The translations under genes and the position numbers were made by a program. Of a DNA stretch of 64,000 nt, positions 46,898 through 57,729 are shown piece by piece. The notes beneath the pieces are model-generated. The model was not told the DNA's origin. It searched no databases and saw only the letters and a list, made by a program, of their open reading frames with translations. This DNA is from Cricetomys ansorgei. Its lineage: Eukaryota; Chordata; Mammalia; Rodentia; Nesomyidae. The stretch covers positions 1-64,000 of the forward strand of contig JAMJFZ010002561.1 of NCBI GenBank assembly GCA_026225945.1. The letters are read 5' to 3'. Position 1 is the stretch's first letter. Every line of letters starts with the position of its first letter.

Positions 46898-47657
46898 CCA
46901 CCAGAGTTCAGGACTTGTACTTTGCCAGTATTGGTGATGAGTGACTGTAAATGGGGTGCTCTTTTTCAGAAGTTCTAGTTGTATAAATTCAAGATGGACT
47001 GATGGGCTCTTGGGCTCCCACAATATTGTTTAATCTTGAAAGGCTCGAATGAGTTATGAACTAGAGAGAGACAGTTTCGGCTTTGACTCCGTTTCACCTG
47101 CAATCACTGATTTCACTTCCCCTCACATTTCTTGCTTCTATTTTTTTTTCCTTCATTGTTCAACAAACATTAACTCAGCATTTATTTAGTGCCTGTCAGT
47201 CACTAAGAGGCTGCACAGAATAAAGGAGCCTCGCTAAGTTATGATTTACAAAATGTACTTTTTTTGAATTAATCAAGTAATAATTATTTTAGTAAAACGC
47301 CAATTTGGGGACATATGCTGAAATGTGTGCAACTCTTAAAAGAGAGAAGCAGGAAGAAACTAGACCTGTAACACAGTTCGAGTCAGCCGATTCTGCAGAT
47401 GCTCCATCAAATTGAATATAATGATGCCCATCCCCCCTCCAGCCAGTTCTATATAAAGCCACTTCTCTGCACTGGAGATGAATCAATTGCCTTTGTGATA
47501 AGGCACTGGAGAATTACTGTTGTTTACAGAATGCATCAGCAGCAGCAGGGTTTAAGAATCCTCCACAGTTAAAACCCAAACACATTTGCAATGATGAGTG
47601 ATGGGAAATAGTTTGGACCAGCTTAGGTCTGCCTGTATTCCTAAGCCACTGTGTGTT
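46898..47657. promoter_or_regulatory. Intronic stretch with a candidate conserved/regulatory patch at about 47,220-47,590
   Basis: No repeat recognised. The 47,220-47,590 patch has homeodomain-type cores (GAATTAATC, AATAATTATT), a TATA-like CTATATAAAGCC at 47,450 and a mixed texture often seen in conserved non-coding elements. Compositional inference only. Confidence 0.25.
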
Positions 47658-47852
47658 CTCCTGCTGGGGGACAGGGGGGGAGAGAGATGCCCCATGGAAG
47701 GAGAATCACTCCTGCTGGGGGTTGGGGTGCAGAGAGATGCCCCATGGAAGGAGAGTCACTCCTGCTGGGGGTGTGGGGGAGAGAGATGCCCCATGGAAGG
47801 AGAGTCACTCCTGCTGGGGGTGTGGGGGAGAGAGATGCCCCATGGAAGGAGA
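47658..47852 (+). repeat. Minisatellite, ~50-bp unit, four copies
   Basis: Units begin CTCCTGCTGGGG at 47,658, 47,709, 47,759 and 47,808 (51, 50 and 49 bp). Each contains GAGAGATGCCCCATGGAAGG. Unit-to-unit identity is high; length differences sit in the G-rich linker. The G-runs could form quadruplexes. Because the unit length varies, overlapping ORFs here are artefacts. Confidence 0.95.
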
Positions 47853-48629
47853 CTACTGAGGGCAGATGTCTGACCCACATCCAGATTCTGATAAAGACAC
47901 TTTCAAAGCCCCTAACTTTTATGGCAGTTTTGGGTTTACAATATGATATAAAAGCCCAGGTGATGGAAACCACAGGGCAGTAAAAGTTCCTTTCAGTACT
48001 TCTGAGGCTTAGTGTTTATAATGCCTTTTAATACGAGATGAAAGTCACGGGGATGGGAGCCTGGGAACTCGACTGGAGGATATTTGCTGTCAGAGCAGGC
48101 TGTACAGATTGGTAGGGGAGGGTCTGCAAGGTCAGGTGAGTGAGGGTCTTCGAACTGGTCTGGATGGTGTGGATTGGACTCTCTGGATAAAATGAACTAC
48201 TTGGTTTATTAACGAATCTTGTTCACTATTTGAGAAACACCACGTTAGTCTTGGCTATAGGTGTCCTCGATAGATGAGCAGGGGAGATGAAATGTCACAC
48301 CAGGTTAAGTAAGAATAAAAAAGTCAGAGGTGGAGTATGGACAGTATAGCAGTCTTCACAGATATCGTAAAGCCCGGTCCTCAAGTAGTTCATTAGAGGT
48401 ATTTCTCCAAGATGTTCATTGTTTTCCTAGTGCTTGGGATAAAGAGGATTTTGGGATGGTGATAGACTCTTGACACCAACAGGGGGAAGGTTGGAAGATG
48501 GGAAGGTCCTGGGGCTGAAGCAGCCCAAGGCGTCTTCGCAGAGCTAAGGTTTTCCTTTCAGTGTTCTGTGAAGATCTTTAAATACGTTTTCACTATTATT
48601 TAAGGGTGTTTTCATTTAGAACTGCTGAT
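47853..48629. other. Intronic sequence with no recognised element
   Basis: No repeat or gene that I can support. Confidence 0.5.
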
Positions 48630-48800
48630 TCTTGGCTCAGCCACTCGTTTATTGTCTGACTTGGGCCATATTGGAGGCCTCAGTTTCCCCATTTATGAAA
48701 AGGAGCCATCAGTGGTGCCAGTCATGGGTTGCTGGGAGGATGCAGTGAGCTCTGTTTAAATCCCCTTCGTGGAAGTGCTCAGAGGAGTCAGCTGCTCTTG
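48630..48800 (+). mobile_element. MIR SINE
   Basis: TTGGCTCAGCCACTCG, GTCTGACTTGGGCCATAT, GCCTCAGTTTCCCCATTTAT and GGGAGGATGCAGTGAG match the sense MIR order. Confidence 0.75.
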
Positions 48801-48819
48801 CGTGGTCCTACTTAGCTCC

Positions 48820-49182
48820 CACTGTCAACTTGACACAGTGCAGCAGCATCTGCTCTCGGCTGAGAGACCGTCCAGAGCAGACCAGCCTGTGGCCACGTCT
48901 ATAAGGGATTACCGTCATTGTTGATTGATGTGGGAAGACCCAGCCTGCTATGAGCAGTGTGCTACATCAGGAAGGTAGACTGGGGCTGTACACCACAGCT
49001 GGATGAGCATGAGCCGGCGGGCAAGCTAGGAAGCAGCACCCCTCCGTGGCTTCTGCTTGACTTCCTCTCCTGACTTCCCTCAGTGCTGGACCTGGAAGTG
49101 TAAACTGAAATAAGCCCTTTCTTCCCCTCATCTCTTTTTGGGCATGGTGTTTACCATAGCAACAGAAAGCAAACTAGAGCAT
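48820..49182 (+). mobile_element. Common rodent LTR-like repeat
   Basis: ACTGTCAACTTGACACAGTG start, GATTGATGTGGGAAGACCC, AAGCAGCACCCCTCCGTGG, GTGTAAACTGAAATAAGCCC (poly(A)-signal-like position) and CATAGCAACAGAAAGCAAAC match a very common rodent element of about 400 bp. Its RepeatMasker class should be confirmed. Confidence 0.65.
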
Positions 49183-49923
49183 GCCTGCTGAGCACGGGGC
49201 TGTGTTCTGGTGTCTTAAAGCCTGGTCCTTTGCTCTTTTGTGGCTGGCACCCAGTCAGGATGGCTGGACCTGTGGACAATGGCAGGCATGGAGATGCTAA
49301 CTCTGCAAAGATTTTTACACGAGATTGGGAGAGTTCAGCAGAGGCACGGTAAAATCAGGGCTGAAATAACCTCTAGTATCACTTAGTCCCTTTCTGTTAT
49401 CATTTTTACAGATGAAAACCAGTCCTGGGTGAGTTCACGTTAATCCGAGCTATTTGAACAGCGAACAGGGGAGTGATGTGAGAATACTGTGGTGGGGAAA
49501 GTGAGTGTGAGCAGGACGATGAGAGGAATCTGAGAACTGAGAGCTGGAGTGTATGGAGCTGGCACAGGCTGTGAGGGGGGCGTGTGTGAATGTCTCAGCA
49601 CGTCTCACACAGAGGGAAGGGCAGGAGTTCACGGTCCAGAGAAGAGGAGGTCAGAACACGGAGGCAGGTAGGCAGCAGAGGGGCGTGTGCTGTTCTCACC
49701 CGCTGTCTGGCATTCAGGGGTCATCTGGAGGTTTGTATGGAAGCTCCTAATTTTACATTCCGACCTCAGGAGGTGGAGATTCACTTCGATTATGTACATA
49801 CACATGCACAGCCTCTGTGGAAGTACATATTAAAAACCCATGCCTTTCTTGCTCTGGCATGGACAGTTCAGAAGAAATCCTCTCTCAAAATAGTTTGGTA
49901 TTGGCAAGGAAACAAAAATACAG

Positions 49924-49924
<1 letters not shown>
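49183..49924. other. Intronic sequence with a possible MIR-type fragment at 49,345-49,440
   Basis: AACCTCTAGTATCACTTAG followed by TTTTTACAGATGAAAACC suggests an antisense MIR piece. The rest is unassigned. Confidence 0.35.
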
Positions 49925-49964
<40 letters not shown>

Positions 49965-50050
49965 TACATGTGTGTCTCTGTGTGTATGCCTGTACATGTG
50001 TGCATGTTTGTGTACACACATGCATGTGTGTGTCTGTGTGCATCTGTGAG
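49925..50050 (+). repeat. (TG)n and TG-rich microsatellite
   Basis: A pure TG run at 49,926-49,960 is followed by TG-rich sequence with TACA and TCTG interruptions. Confidence 0.9.
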
Positions 50051-50137
50051 TTTCTCTCTTTCTAACATCTCTAAGTACAGTGTTTAGGTTATTCTATCCT
50101 TGATGTCTTGGTATTAACATGAATGTACATACACATT

Positions 50138-50140
<3 letters not shown>

Positions 50141-50187
<47 letters not shown>
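50141..50187 (+). repeat. (TG)n microsatellite
   Basis: Perfect TG run about 90 bp beyond the previous one. Both are followed by similar sequence (GACATCTCAAGGTACA..GTGTTCAGGTTATTCTGTCC here versus ACATCTCTAAGTACAG..TGTTTAGGTTATTCTATCC before), so the two tracts may come from one local duplication. Confidence 0.85.
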
Positions 50188-50188
<1 letters not shown>

Positions 50189-51586
50189 CATCTCAAGGTA
50201 CATGGTGTTCAGGTTATTCTGTCCTGCAGCAGGATACTTGGGAAAAGTTTTTGTTATCTTGGTTTCTTTAAAGACACAAAATGGCATTTGGACTAGGTTT
50301 ATGTTCCCATCCCAGGTGTGGCGGATGATTACGAGTTTGATTTGGAGTGCTCGATGCTGGTAGCTATAATTTGGTTGGGTGCAGCTGTTTTTTCATGTGT
50401 AGCTTGTTCTTAGGCTTGTGTGCTGCTTGGATTTATGGGAACTTTTGCTTAGAGTATATAAAGGTTGAAGCCCTGAGAACGGGGTAGGTTGTTGGTTGGT
50501 TGGTTCATCCATTGCCCGTTCATTGATTATTGCACAGAAGAACAACTGTTACAGAGATTGAGTTTATAGACTGTGAGCTGAGACACTAGTCTGGCTCTCT
50601 GTCAGCTCCTCCTTTCCAAGCTTAGGACAACCTAAAAAGACTGTGAAGATTTCTACCTTTCTCTCTCTATCGAGGCCGCCTGCAAAAGTGGTGAAGACTT
50701 CTTTCTACCCTTCCTTTCTCTTTCCTTACACTGAAGGTAAAAGACTGTAGTTTACTGCCACAGTTGGCCTCTAGTCCCAGTTCCACCATGCCTCCCACAT
50801 GTACGCTGCATATAAAGAGAACAAAATGGAAGGCCCAACCAACTCTTGGAAGTTGGATAAAGCACATACACTGCTTTTATGGAAGATCTAATTCATTAAA
50901 ACCATCTTCAAATTAATATGCTGTCTTTTCTCTTCCTGTGGACATATTTTATACTTGCATAAGTCAGATTAAAGGCAATAACGTATGAGGATTATTTTGG
51001 AGCTGTGGGCAGGGTTGAAGGAAGGGATAAAGCAAAGATGGAGGGTGATACTGTCCTAGCTTATGGTACACGGGAGGGGCAGATATGTCTGTCACGAGCT
51101 CTGGCCTTGAGAGGTCATGCTGTATCCATGGGGCAACTGGGAAGGAGCTAAGAAATATTCACTGTTGCCTTCCTCTCCCACAACTTTAATCTCCCATAAC
51201 TCAGCTTCCACCGAAAGCTGGAGTGAAGGGATCGCTTAATGAGGGCTATAAGGGTCAGACCCCGGAGGCCTCTGCGGGGAAGGTAAAGCGCTGCTTTTAG
51301 AAGAAGCAACAGAGAGCTTCCAGAACAATCCCTGTTTCATTTCTTGGTGTGACCCTTTATATGTGGCCCTGTCTAATGAAGACATAAGATCACTTCTTCT
51401 TTTCCTTTCCAAGACTGGCATAGCTTAATTATAAATTGTAATGACTTATAGCTGATTATTTATTTTCTGTCCTGATTACTGCCTTATGCACAGGTTTGTT
51501 TTTTTCTTTTTGTCTCCTTTCTGCACATCTCCTGCTTCATTTGGCTGGACAGCGCTTTTGTTTTTTTATAGCCTCATAGTGCAGTA

Positions 51587-51587
<1 letters not shown>
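50188..51587. other. Intronic sequence with no recognised element
   Basis: No repeat family beyond the flanking microsatellites. (GGTT)n at 50,490-50,506. Confidence 0.5.
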
Positions 51588-51628
<41 letters not shown>

Positions 51629-51742
51629 CTGTGTGCCTGTGTGCCTGTGTGTGTATGTGTATGTGTGTATGTGTATGTGTGTATGTGTATGTATGTGTAT
51701 GTGGTGTATGTGTATCTGTGAGTGTTTGTGTGTGTGTGTAAT
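51588..51742 (+). repeat. (TG)n / (TGTA)n microsatellite
   Basis: A TG run, then CCTG- and TATG-interrupted repeats. Confidence 0.9.
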
Positions 51743-52379
51743 TTTCTTTGGCTTCTTTCCCCCTTTACGGCTCAAATCAGTGCACACAATTAATTAAGCC
51801 CCAGAATACCCCAGTGACATTGATAGTAATGCACACATTAATGAGAAAGATAAGAGAAAGAAATTTATTAAGTTGATTCAATGGGTGAAAATTTTTATGT
51901 ATGCAGGAGTGAAAGATTAAAATGCACACAATAGAGTTTATATGCAGATTCATATTTTGATTCCCTGTTCCTTAGATACTATGTTAGCAGGGCTCCTGGA
52001 TTCCCTCCTCTCTGGTCTCCTGAACACAGAAAAATAATGAGCAATTTTGCCACCTGAGTGGATGAATTTGGCTGAGCTTGGTGATTGGGTGTTTATCCCT
52101 TTATATAGGTCAGGGAGTAGCATGGGGGAAGGGATGCTGTCTTACTTAAGGTCCAGCTTATTATTACTTTTTAAATGGACCTTCATAGATTGTTCTTTTG
52201 GTTTTGAAGCTAAAGATTCATTGTCAAACCCAGGCCACGTGAGTGTTTTCCTAGAAGATTTATAATTTTGAATTTAGATCGCTGGTCCGGTTGAGTTGAT
52301 TTTGTTAAATTGGTGAAGGCTATGTCTATATTCTTTTTCTTTCTTCATATAAACAAAAAAAATTCCAATGCCGTATTTA
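51743..52379. other. Intronic sequence with no recognised element
   Basis: AT-rich. Nothing assigned before the L1M remnant. Confidence 0.5.
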
Positions 52380-52504
52380 TAAAAGCTTATTTTTCTCCAC
52401 TTAGTTACCTTTTTGTTTTATCAAAACCACTTGATTATGTTTGTGTGGATTCATGGCTGAACTCTCCATTCTGACTGTGGATCTCTGGGTCTGCCTTTTG
52501 CCTC

Positions 52505-52855
52505 AACTATGGTGTTGTTGTACACCTATTGTCACTCAGCAAGGAAGACGTGGAGGCGTTTTCATAGATGCACACCCCGCCAGACCTCAGCAGAGGGAAC
52601 CACTATCATGGCAAGCACCATCCTTGACAGTGAAATCCTGAGCATCTCATTTCAGGGGCTCTTATTGATACCTAAGCTCCTCAGGTGTTCTACTGATAGC
52701 ACGTGCAGATCATGAGTAATCAAACATCCTTTACATAAAACCAACACCTGCAGATAATACAAGATGCCAAGACCTAGGCAGCGCTTTTCCCAACAGTGCT
52801 CAAAACAATCATTTTAAATATAGCTAAAAACAGACTTCTGCATCACTATGGCCTT
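52505..52855 (-). mobile_element. Dispersed LTR-like repeat, family 1, copy 3, inserted in L1M
   Basis: Reverse complement matches copies 1 and 2: GCACTGTTGGGAAAAGC, TTGTATTATCTGCAGGTG, CTCATGATCTGCACGTGC, a TATCAATAAGAGCCCCTGA region and a CTGCTGAGGTCTGGCG block. It splits the L1M sequence between about 52,500 and 52,890, so the family was mobile after that L1 inserted. Confidence 0.55.
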
Positions 52856-53722
52856 AAGCAAATGTTGGAAGTGGGTAGGATGGGTCCTGTGTGATTGATG
52901 CTCCCCAGTACCACACTGATTATTCTAGGTCTTTTGCCTTTCCATATACTCTTAAACATACATGTATCCATAAAATTTTGCAGGAATTTTGATTAATATT
53001 GACTTAAACCTACATACCAAACTGGGGAAAATGGACGTTTTAACAGTGAGTCTCCTTAGTATGAACACAGCATTTCCTTTGTTCTCTGGTTTCTTTAGTC
53101 AACTTTGCAGTTTCTTCCGATAGCTCTCGTACATGTGTCAGGTCTGTACTTAAGCATTTCAGTTTTGATATGAGATCTCGAAAATTCCACTGTTTTTTTT
53201 TAAAAATATATTCTTCTCTCATAATACACCCCGACTTCAGTTTCCCCTCCCTGCACTTCAAATTTTTTTTTTAAATTTTGTTTTAATTTGTTATTGTTGC
53301 TCTATATAAAGCAGTTAACGTCTCTGGAGAAGTTAGCCTTGCATCTTTGTGTCGTGACTCTGCTGTGGATATTCTTCTAGGTGCATCCCCCATGCGCTTT
53401 GACATTTTTCTACATAGATCATCATCTATGAACAAACAGTCTCATTCCCCCCCTCCCAATCTCTATACTGCTTTTTATTTTTAAATTGTTTTGATTTTTT
53501 TAAGTAGGACTCTAGTTCATGCGGAAGACATTATTGCTTTGTTCGCTATTTGGGAAAAAATTGACTAGTTTCTAGTTTCTTACCATAGAGTATATATTTA
53601 ATTTGAGGACTAAAAAGAGATATTCTTTATCAACCTGGACAGGTTTTCCTATATTCCTATTTGAGTAGAGTTTTAAAAATGCAACAGTGTTGGATTTTTA
53701 CCAGATGTGGCTTCTCTTTCTT

Positions 53723-54030
53723 TATTGTTTTTATGTGTGGTATGTTTGCTTCTGTATGGACACACACATATGTGCCTGCACTTGTGTGTATGTGCAAATA
53801 TCCAAAGTTGACATTGGGCATCTTCCTTGATTGCTTATTACCTTATATATTGAGGCAGCTGGCTGCCTGTTCTCAAGATCCACTGCCTCTGGTTCCCATG
53901 CTGCTGGGATGGCAGGCAGGCTGCCATGCCAACGTGGCATCTCTGTGGGTGCTGGAATCTGAACTCCGGTCCTTACCACTTGTAGGGCAAACACTTTTCC
54001 CATTGAGCGATCTCCTCAGTCCCAGGCACC
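53723..54030 (-). mobile_element. B4-type SINE (tRNA/ID-like head fused to B1-like part)
   Basis: Antisense order: GTTGACATTGGGCATCTTCC, TATTGAGGCAGCTGGCTGCC, CCATGCTGCTGGGATGGCAG, then GTGGGTGCTGGAATCTGAAC and a CCATTGAGCGATCTCCTCAG end. Inserted within L1M. Confidence 0.75.
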
Positions 54031-55049
54031 CTTTCTGTATGGACTAATATAATCCTATCTTCTTCAGCTTCTTTTTTGTAATGGATACTGTTAATTGATG
54101 ATTAAATGCTAAAGCAGGGTTGTATAGCTAGAGGAAATTCTGTCTAATCATTACTGTGTTCTGAATGTCTCCACCAAATGTTGTTGGTCTTTTTTGGTCA
54201 CGTTTTGGTTTTCAAAAAATTGATTCATCTCTTATAACTTAGCAAATTTGTGGGCAAAGAGCTGTTGATAGTCCTTATCCCTTTAATGTGCACTTGAGTG
54301 ATAGCAATGACCTTTATTTCTGGTGTTAGAAAATGTGTCTTTTATTTTCTTGCTAGTCCAGCTAAGAGTTGTAAGTATTATTGATATTTTCAAAGAATCA
54401 GCTTGTGATTTCATTGACTTAGGTTGAATTACCGATTTCTAATTCATTGTTTTATATTCTATTTTTGATTTTTTCTTTTACTTTAGAGTTTAAATTATTT
54501 CTCATTCCCACCTCTAACTTCTCATGGTAGGATTTAGAGTTAAAGTTCTTCTCTTACGTTTCTTAATCATCCTTTTATTTAGATGAGGTAAGTTACACTC
54601 TAGACCTGGTTGATTTACTCCCCCCCTCTTCTAATAAGTTGTACCTTTATTTCCGTAGAGTTAAAAATGCTTTTAATTTCCTTCGAGACTTCCACTTCAA
54701 GCTCTGTGTTACTTAGGAATGTATTTACTTGATCTCTAAATAATTCTGAACATTCCAAACCTGTTTCTGTTATTGATCTGTAATTCCTCTGTGATCATCT
54801 ACACACGATTCATGTCTTAATCTTGTTAAAATTTGCATTTTAAGGTCTAGAATGTGGTCTGTCATAGGGAGTATTCCATGTGAGTTTAAGAAGATATGTG
54901 TAAGGATAATTACATACTTTTGGCTAATTGGACCTTTTATAATTGTGTAATAATTCTCTTTATCCCTGATAACCCTCATTTTTCTGAAGCCTGACTTGTC
55001 TGAAACTGATATAGCTAACCCAGATTTCTTTAAGTAGTGTTAAAATGGC

Positions 55050-55252
55050 TTATTCACCACTGTATGGCTGTCCCACAAGCATCTAGGATTCTCCGGTCTC
55101 TGTTCCATCTCTTAACAGGAGCTCTGCGATTGCAGACGTGTGCCCCCATATCCACCTTCACATCTTTCCTGGGTGTCTGAAGTCAGCTCCTCACTTCTGT
55201 GCCATGAGCACTTTATCCACTGAACTATCTTTCCATCCCTTCTCTGATTTTT
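55050..55252 (-). mobile_element. B4-like SINE, diverged
   Basis: A B1-like antisense part (GCGATTGCAGACGTGTGCCC) is followed by GGTGTCTGAAGTCAGC and TTATCCACTGAACTATC, the antisense tRNA-like head. Strongly diverged. Confidence 0.55.
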
Positions 55253-55260
55253 GTCTTTAA

Positions 55261-55268
55261 GTGCGCGC

Positions 55269-55320
<52 letters not shown>

Positions 55321-55425
55321 ACCTGCTTGTAGAGGCCAGGAGAAGGTGTCGGATCCCCTGGAGCTGGAGTTACAGGCAATTATGAGCTGCCTGGTGAGTG
55401 TGTAAGAATAGCAGTTTTTCTTAAG
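55261..55425 (-). mobile_element. (GT)n plus B3-type SINE fragment
   Basis: GCGCGCGCACG and then a pure GT run (55,261-55,320), followed by TAGAGGCCAGGAGAAGGTG, GGATCCCCTGGAGCTGGAG and TTACAGGCAATTATGAGCTG. The head is missing. Confidence 0.8.
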
Positions 55426-55489
55426 CACTGAGACATTTTTGCATCTCCTCCCTTTCCAGTTTCCAATTGAGTATTTTATTTGATTTTGT

Positions 55490-55708
55490 GTTTGTATGTG
55501 TACGTGTGTGTGTGTCTGTGTGTATATGTGTGTATGTGTGTGTGTATTTGTGTGTATGTATATGTGTGTGTGTTTGTGTGTGTGTGAAAATGAATGTAGG
55601 TGCCCATGGAGACCAGGAGTTGGAGTTACAGGTGGTTGTGAGTTGCTTGGCATGCATACTGGGAATGAACTCAGAACTCTTAACTGAGGAGCTATGTCTG
55701 CAGCCCAG
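55490..55708 (-). mobile_element. (GT)n plus B3-type SINE
   Basis: A GT-rich tail, then GGAGTTACAGGTGGTTGTGA, GGGAATGAACTCAGAACTC and TTAACTGAGGAGCTATGTCT, in antisense. Confidence 0.8.
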
Positions 55709-55744
55709 CTTTTGCTTTATGATCATTTGAGTTTCTGACCTGCA

Positions 55745-55878
55745 TCATTTCCCCTCATTTTGAAGAACTTTTGCTGTTGTTGACATAAAGCCCCCCATGA
55801 CCTCAAACTGGCAACTCTCTTTCCTCAGCCTCTTGAGTGATGGACTCACAGACAGGTGCTGCTACTCTTGGTTTCAAA
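55745..55878 (-). mobile_element. Old B1-like SINE remnant
   Basis: CATGACCTCAAACTGGCAAC, CCTCAGCCTCTTGAGTGATG and CACAGACAGGTGCTGCTAC follow the antisense B1 pattern. Strongly diverged. Confidence 0.55.
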
Positions 55879-55935
55879 ACTTCTTTTAACATCCTGTAGT
55901 GCAGGTAATTAAAAACATCAGCCTTTTAAAAATGA

Positions 55936-55979
<44 letters not shown>
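55936..55979. repeat. (TA)n microsatellite
   Basis: Perfect TA run within the L1M remnant. Confidence 0.95.
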
Positions 55980-55983
<4 letters not shown>

Positions 55984-56100
55984 AGGGATGGTTTTTTAAG
56001 ATATGCAATTCTAGTTGACTGTCGTTCTTTCAGACTTTTGATAATTTTATTCTACTCTTCTTGCTCATATGGTTTTTAACAAGATGTCTGCCATCTTGTT

Positions 56101-57094
56101 AAAAGATGACCTCTGATGAAGATGTCACCCTACCAGCGTTTAGATGGGAGAGCTCTGTGAATGACGGAGTCCAGGCAGGCTTGAATGCATTCGATGGCGA
56201 GTAGGAATTGACACCCTGAGGCAGACCGCCAGGAAGCTGTCGAATACACATACAGAGAAGAGGGAGATCTGTTACACGCAAACACAAAGCTCCCTGCATG
56301 CCCACAGCTGATTGTTCCAAGGAAGAGATGTAATCTAAGCATTTAGATGTGGGCTTCAGAAGTAGAGGGCGACAAAATTACCATCTCAGATCTGTGAGCA
56401 CTGACAAAATACTCGGTGTTAGAAAACATCAGAGAGAACTTTTAAACAGCTTGCTCTACCTTGTTAGGAAATAGTCATTCTTTTATTTGTTCAGTTTTAG
56501 CCTTGAGTCCAACCTTCGGTGGGAAGTGTGGGTAAAACGTGGCATTCACTGGATACATTTCATCTTGCTTTTGATAATGTTCCTCTTGGAAGAGAGCTTA
56601 GAGAATGGGAAGTTAAAAGATTTCCACTGTGACAAAGACATTTTAGTGAACAAGTCTAGGGGGAATGACTGTGATAATCATAAAAAAAAAAAAAAAAAAG
56701 AATTCAAAGACTCTGGAATCTAATTGGGCTGCCAGGAGACTTCCTTTGGTCGGGTCTGCCGGGTTGAAGGTCAGAAGGCAGGACAGGAACTCAGAAGATT
56801 TTCTTTCCTTTCTTCTTAAGCAAGTGACTAGATCTGATGTAAGCTGTGGATCTAGTTCAAACCTGAAGCCTCCAACCCTCTCCCCAGGGTCTCCTTACTT
56901 CTGTTTCCTGCCCCATCACACGAGTGCCAGGCACGTGTTCTAGGGTGACATTTCCTTTCACTATATTTTTCCAGTTGTCCCTTCAAAGCATGGGAATGGG
57001 GAACTAGAAAACACTGCAGGACAGTGTGTTACCTTGCGGGTGAGTTTGGTGTCTGTTTACATGATGGTCCATTGTGGCTCAGAATATCTATGAG
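56101..57094. other. Intronic sequence with no recognised element
   Basis: Includes an (A)18 run at 56,682-56,699. No other element assigned. Confidence 0.5.
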
Positions 57095-57098
57095 TGGT

Positions 57099-57283
57099 GG
57101 GGCAGAGGTGGCACATGCCTTTAATCCCAGCACCCAGGAGGCTGAGGCAGGTGGATCTCTGTGAGTTCAAGGCCAGCCTGGTATCTGGAATGAGTTCCAG
57201 GACAGGCAGAGTTAGAACAGAGAAACTCTGTCTTGAGAAACCAAAATAAATAAATAAGTTAATTAATAAAATAAAAAATAAAA
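57099..57283 (+). mobile_element. B1 SINE, low divergence
   Basis: AGAGGTGGCACATGCCTTTA, ATCCCAGCACCCAGGAGG, GGCAGGTGGATCTCTGTGAG and TTCAAGGCCAGCCTGGTATC, then an A-rich tail with AAATAAAT. Imperfect flanking similarity (AGAATATCTATGAGT at left, AGAATATGAATGATGAGT at right) may be the target duplication. Confidence 0.95.
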
Positions 57284-57729
57284 AGAATATGAATGATGAG
57301 TATCTAAATAATGAGGGTGCGTGTGTGTTTGTGTCTTACTGTGCATGTGTGGGTCCCATTCCTGCCAACTTGCCAGTTAGTTAGTTACTTGTCAGTTAAC
57401 AGGGATGAAATAACTTAGAAGGGAAGGAAATTTTCATAGGTTAAGAACATCCCAGTGTGGTATATAGTCTTAGAGAAAATTCTTGACGATATCCAAGACA
57501 GAATAATTGATCTCAAGTGCTATAATTCCAGCCTCCGGCATCACCTGTAGGCCTCAGCCGGAGGAGCTCATGGCACTATCTGGAGAGTTTCAAGGGAAAC
57601 TGTGAAGGAAGTTGGGTTTCCTGCTCAGCCAGATCAGATGGATCGATCTTGGCGGTGAAACAGAAAAATGGTGTTTTAGTTGGATCACTCCGCATTCCTC
57701 CGGGCAGGCTGAGCTCAGACTTTCCAGGT

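Larger units (their letters stand above)
52380..56100 (-). mobile_element. Ancient L1M LINE, antisense, interrupted by later insertions
   Basis: Antisense L1 ORF2-like landmarks occur in order. TGTTTGTGTGGATTCATGGC (52,440) comes first, then CCCCAGTACCACACTGATTA (52,902), GCCTTTCCATATACTC (52,938), GGAATTTTGATTAATATTGA (52,983), CTGTACTTAAGCATTTCAG (53,144) and CCCAATCTCTATACTGC (53,455). TTTCAAAGAATCAGC (54,388), AGAATGTGGTCTGTC (54,849), CTTTATCCCTGATAACCC (54,957) and ATATAGCTAACCCAGATTTC (55,009) follow, and the last is TAGTGCAGGTAATTAAA (55,896). All frames are decayed. The breaks between blocks coincide with the SINEs and LTR-like repeat listed separately. Confidence 0.8.

Noticed and set aside
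47658..47852. CRISPR-like array of regular repeats
   Set aside because: Units are contiguous ~50-bp tandem copies without unique spacers, in a mammalian intron. This is a minisatellite.
47598..47983. Four overlapping frames with Gly-rich repeats
   Set aside because: Each runs through the ~50-bp minisatellite. Unit lengths of 49-51 bp shift the frame, so no single product would be conserved.
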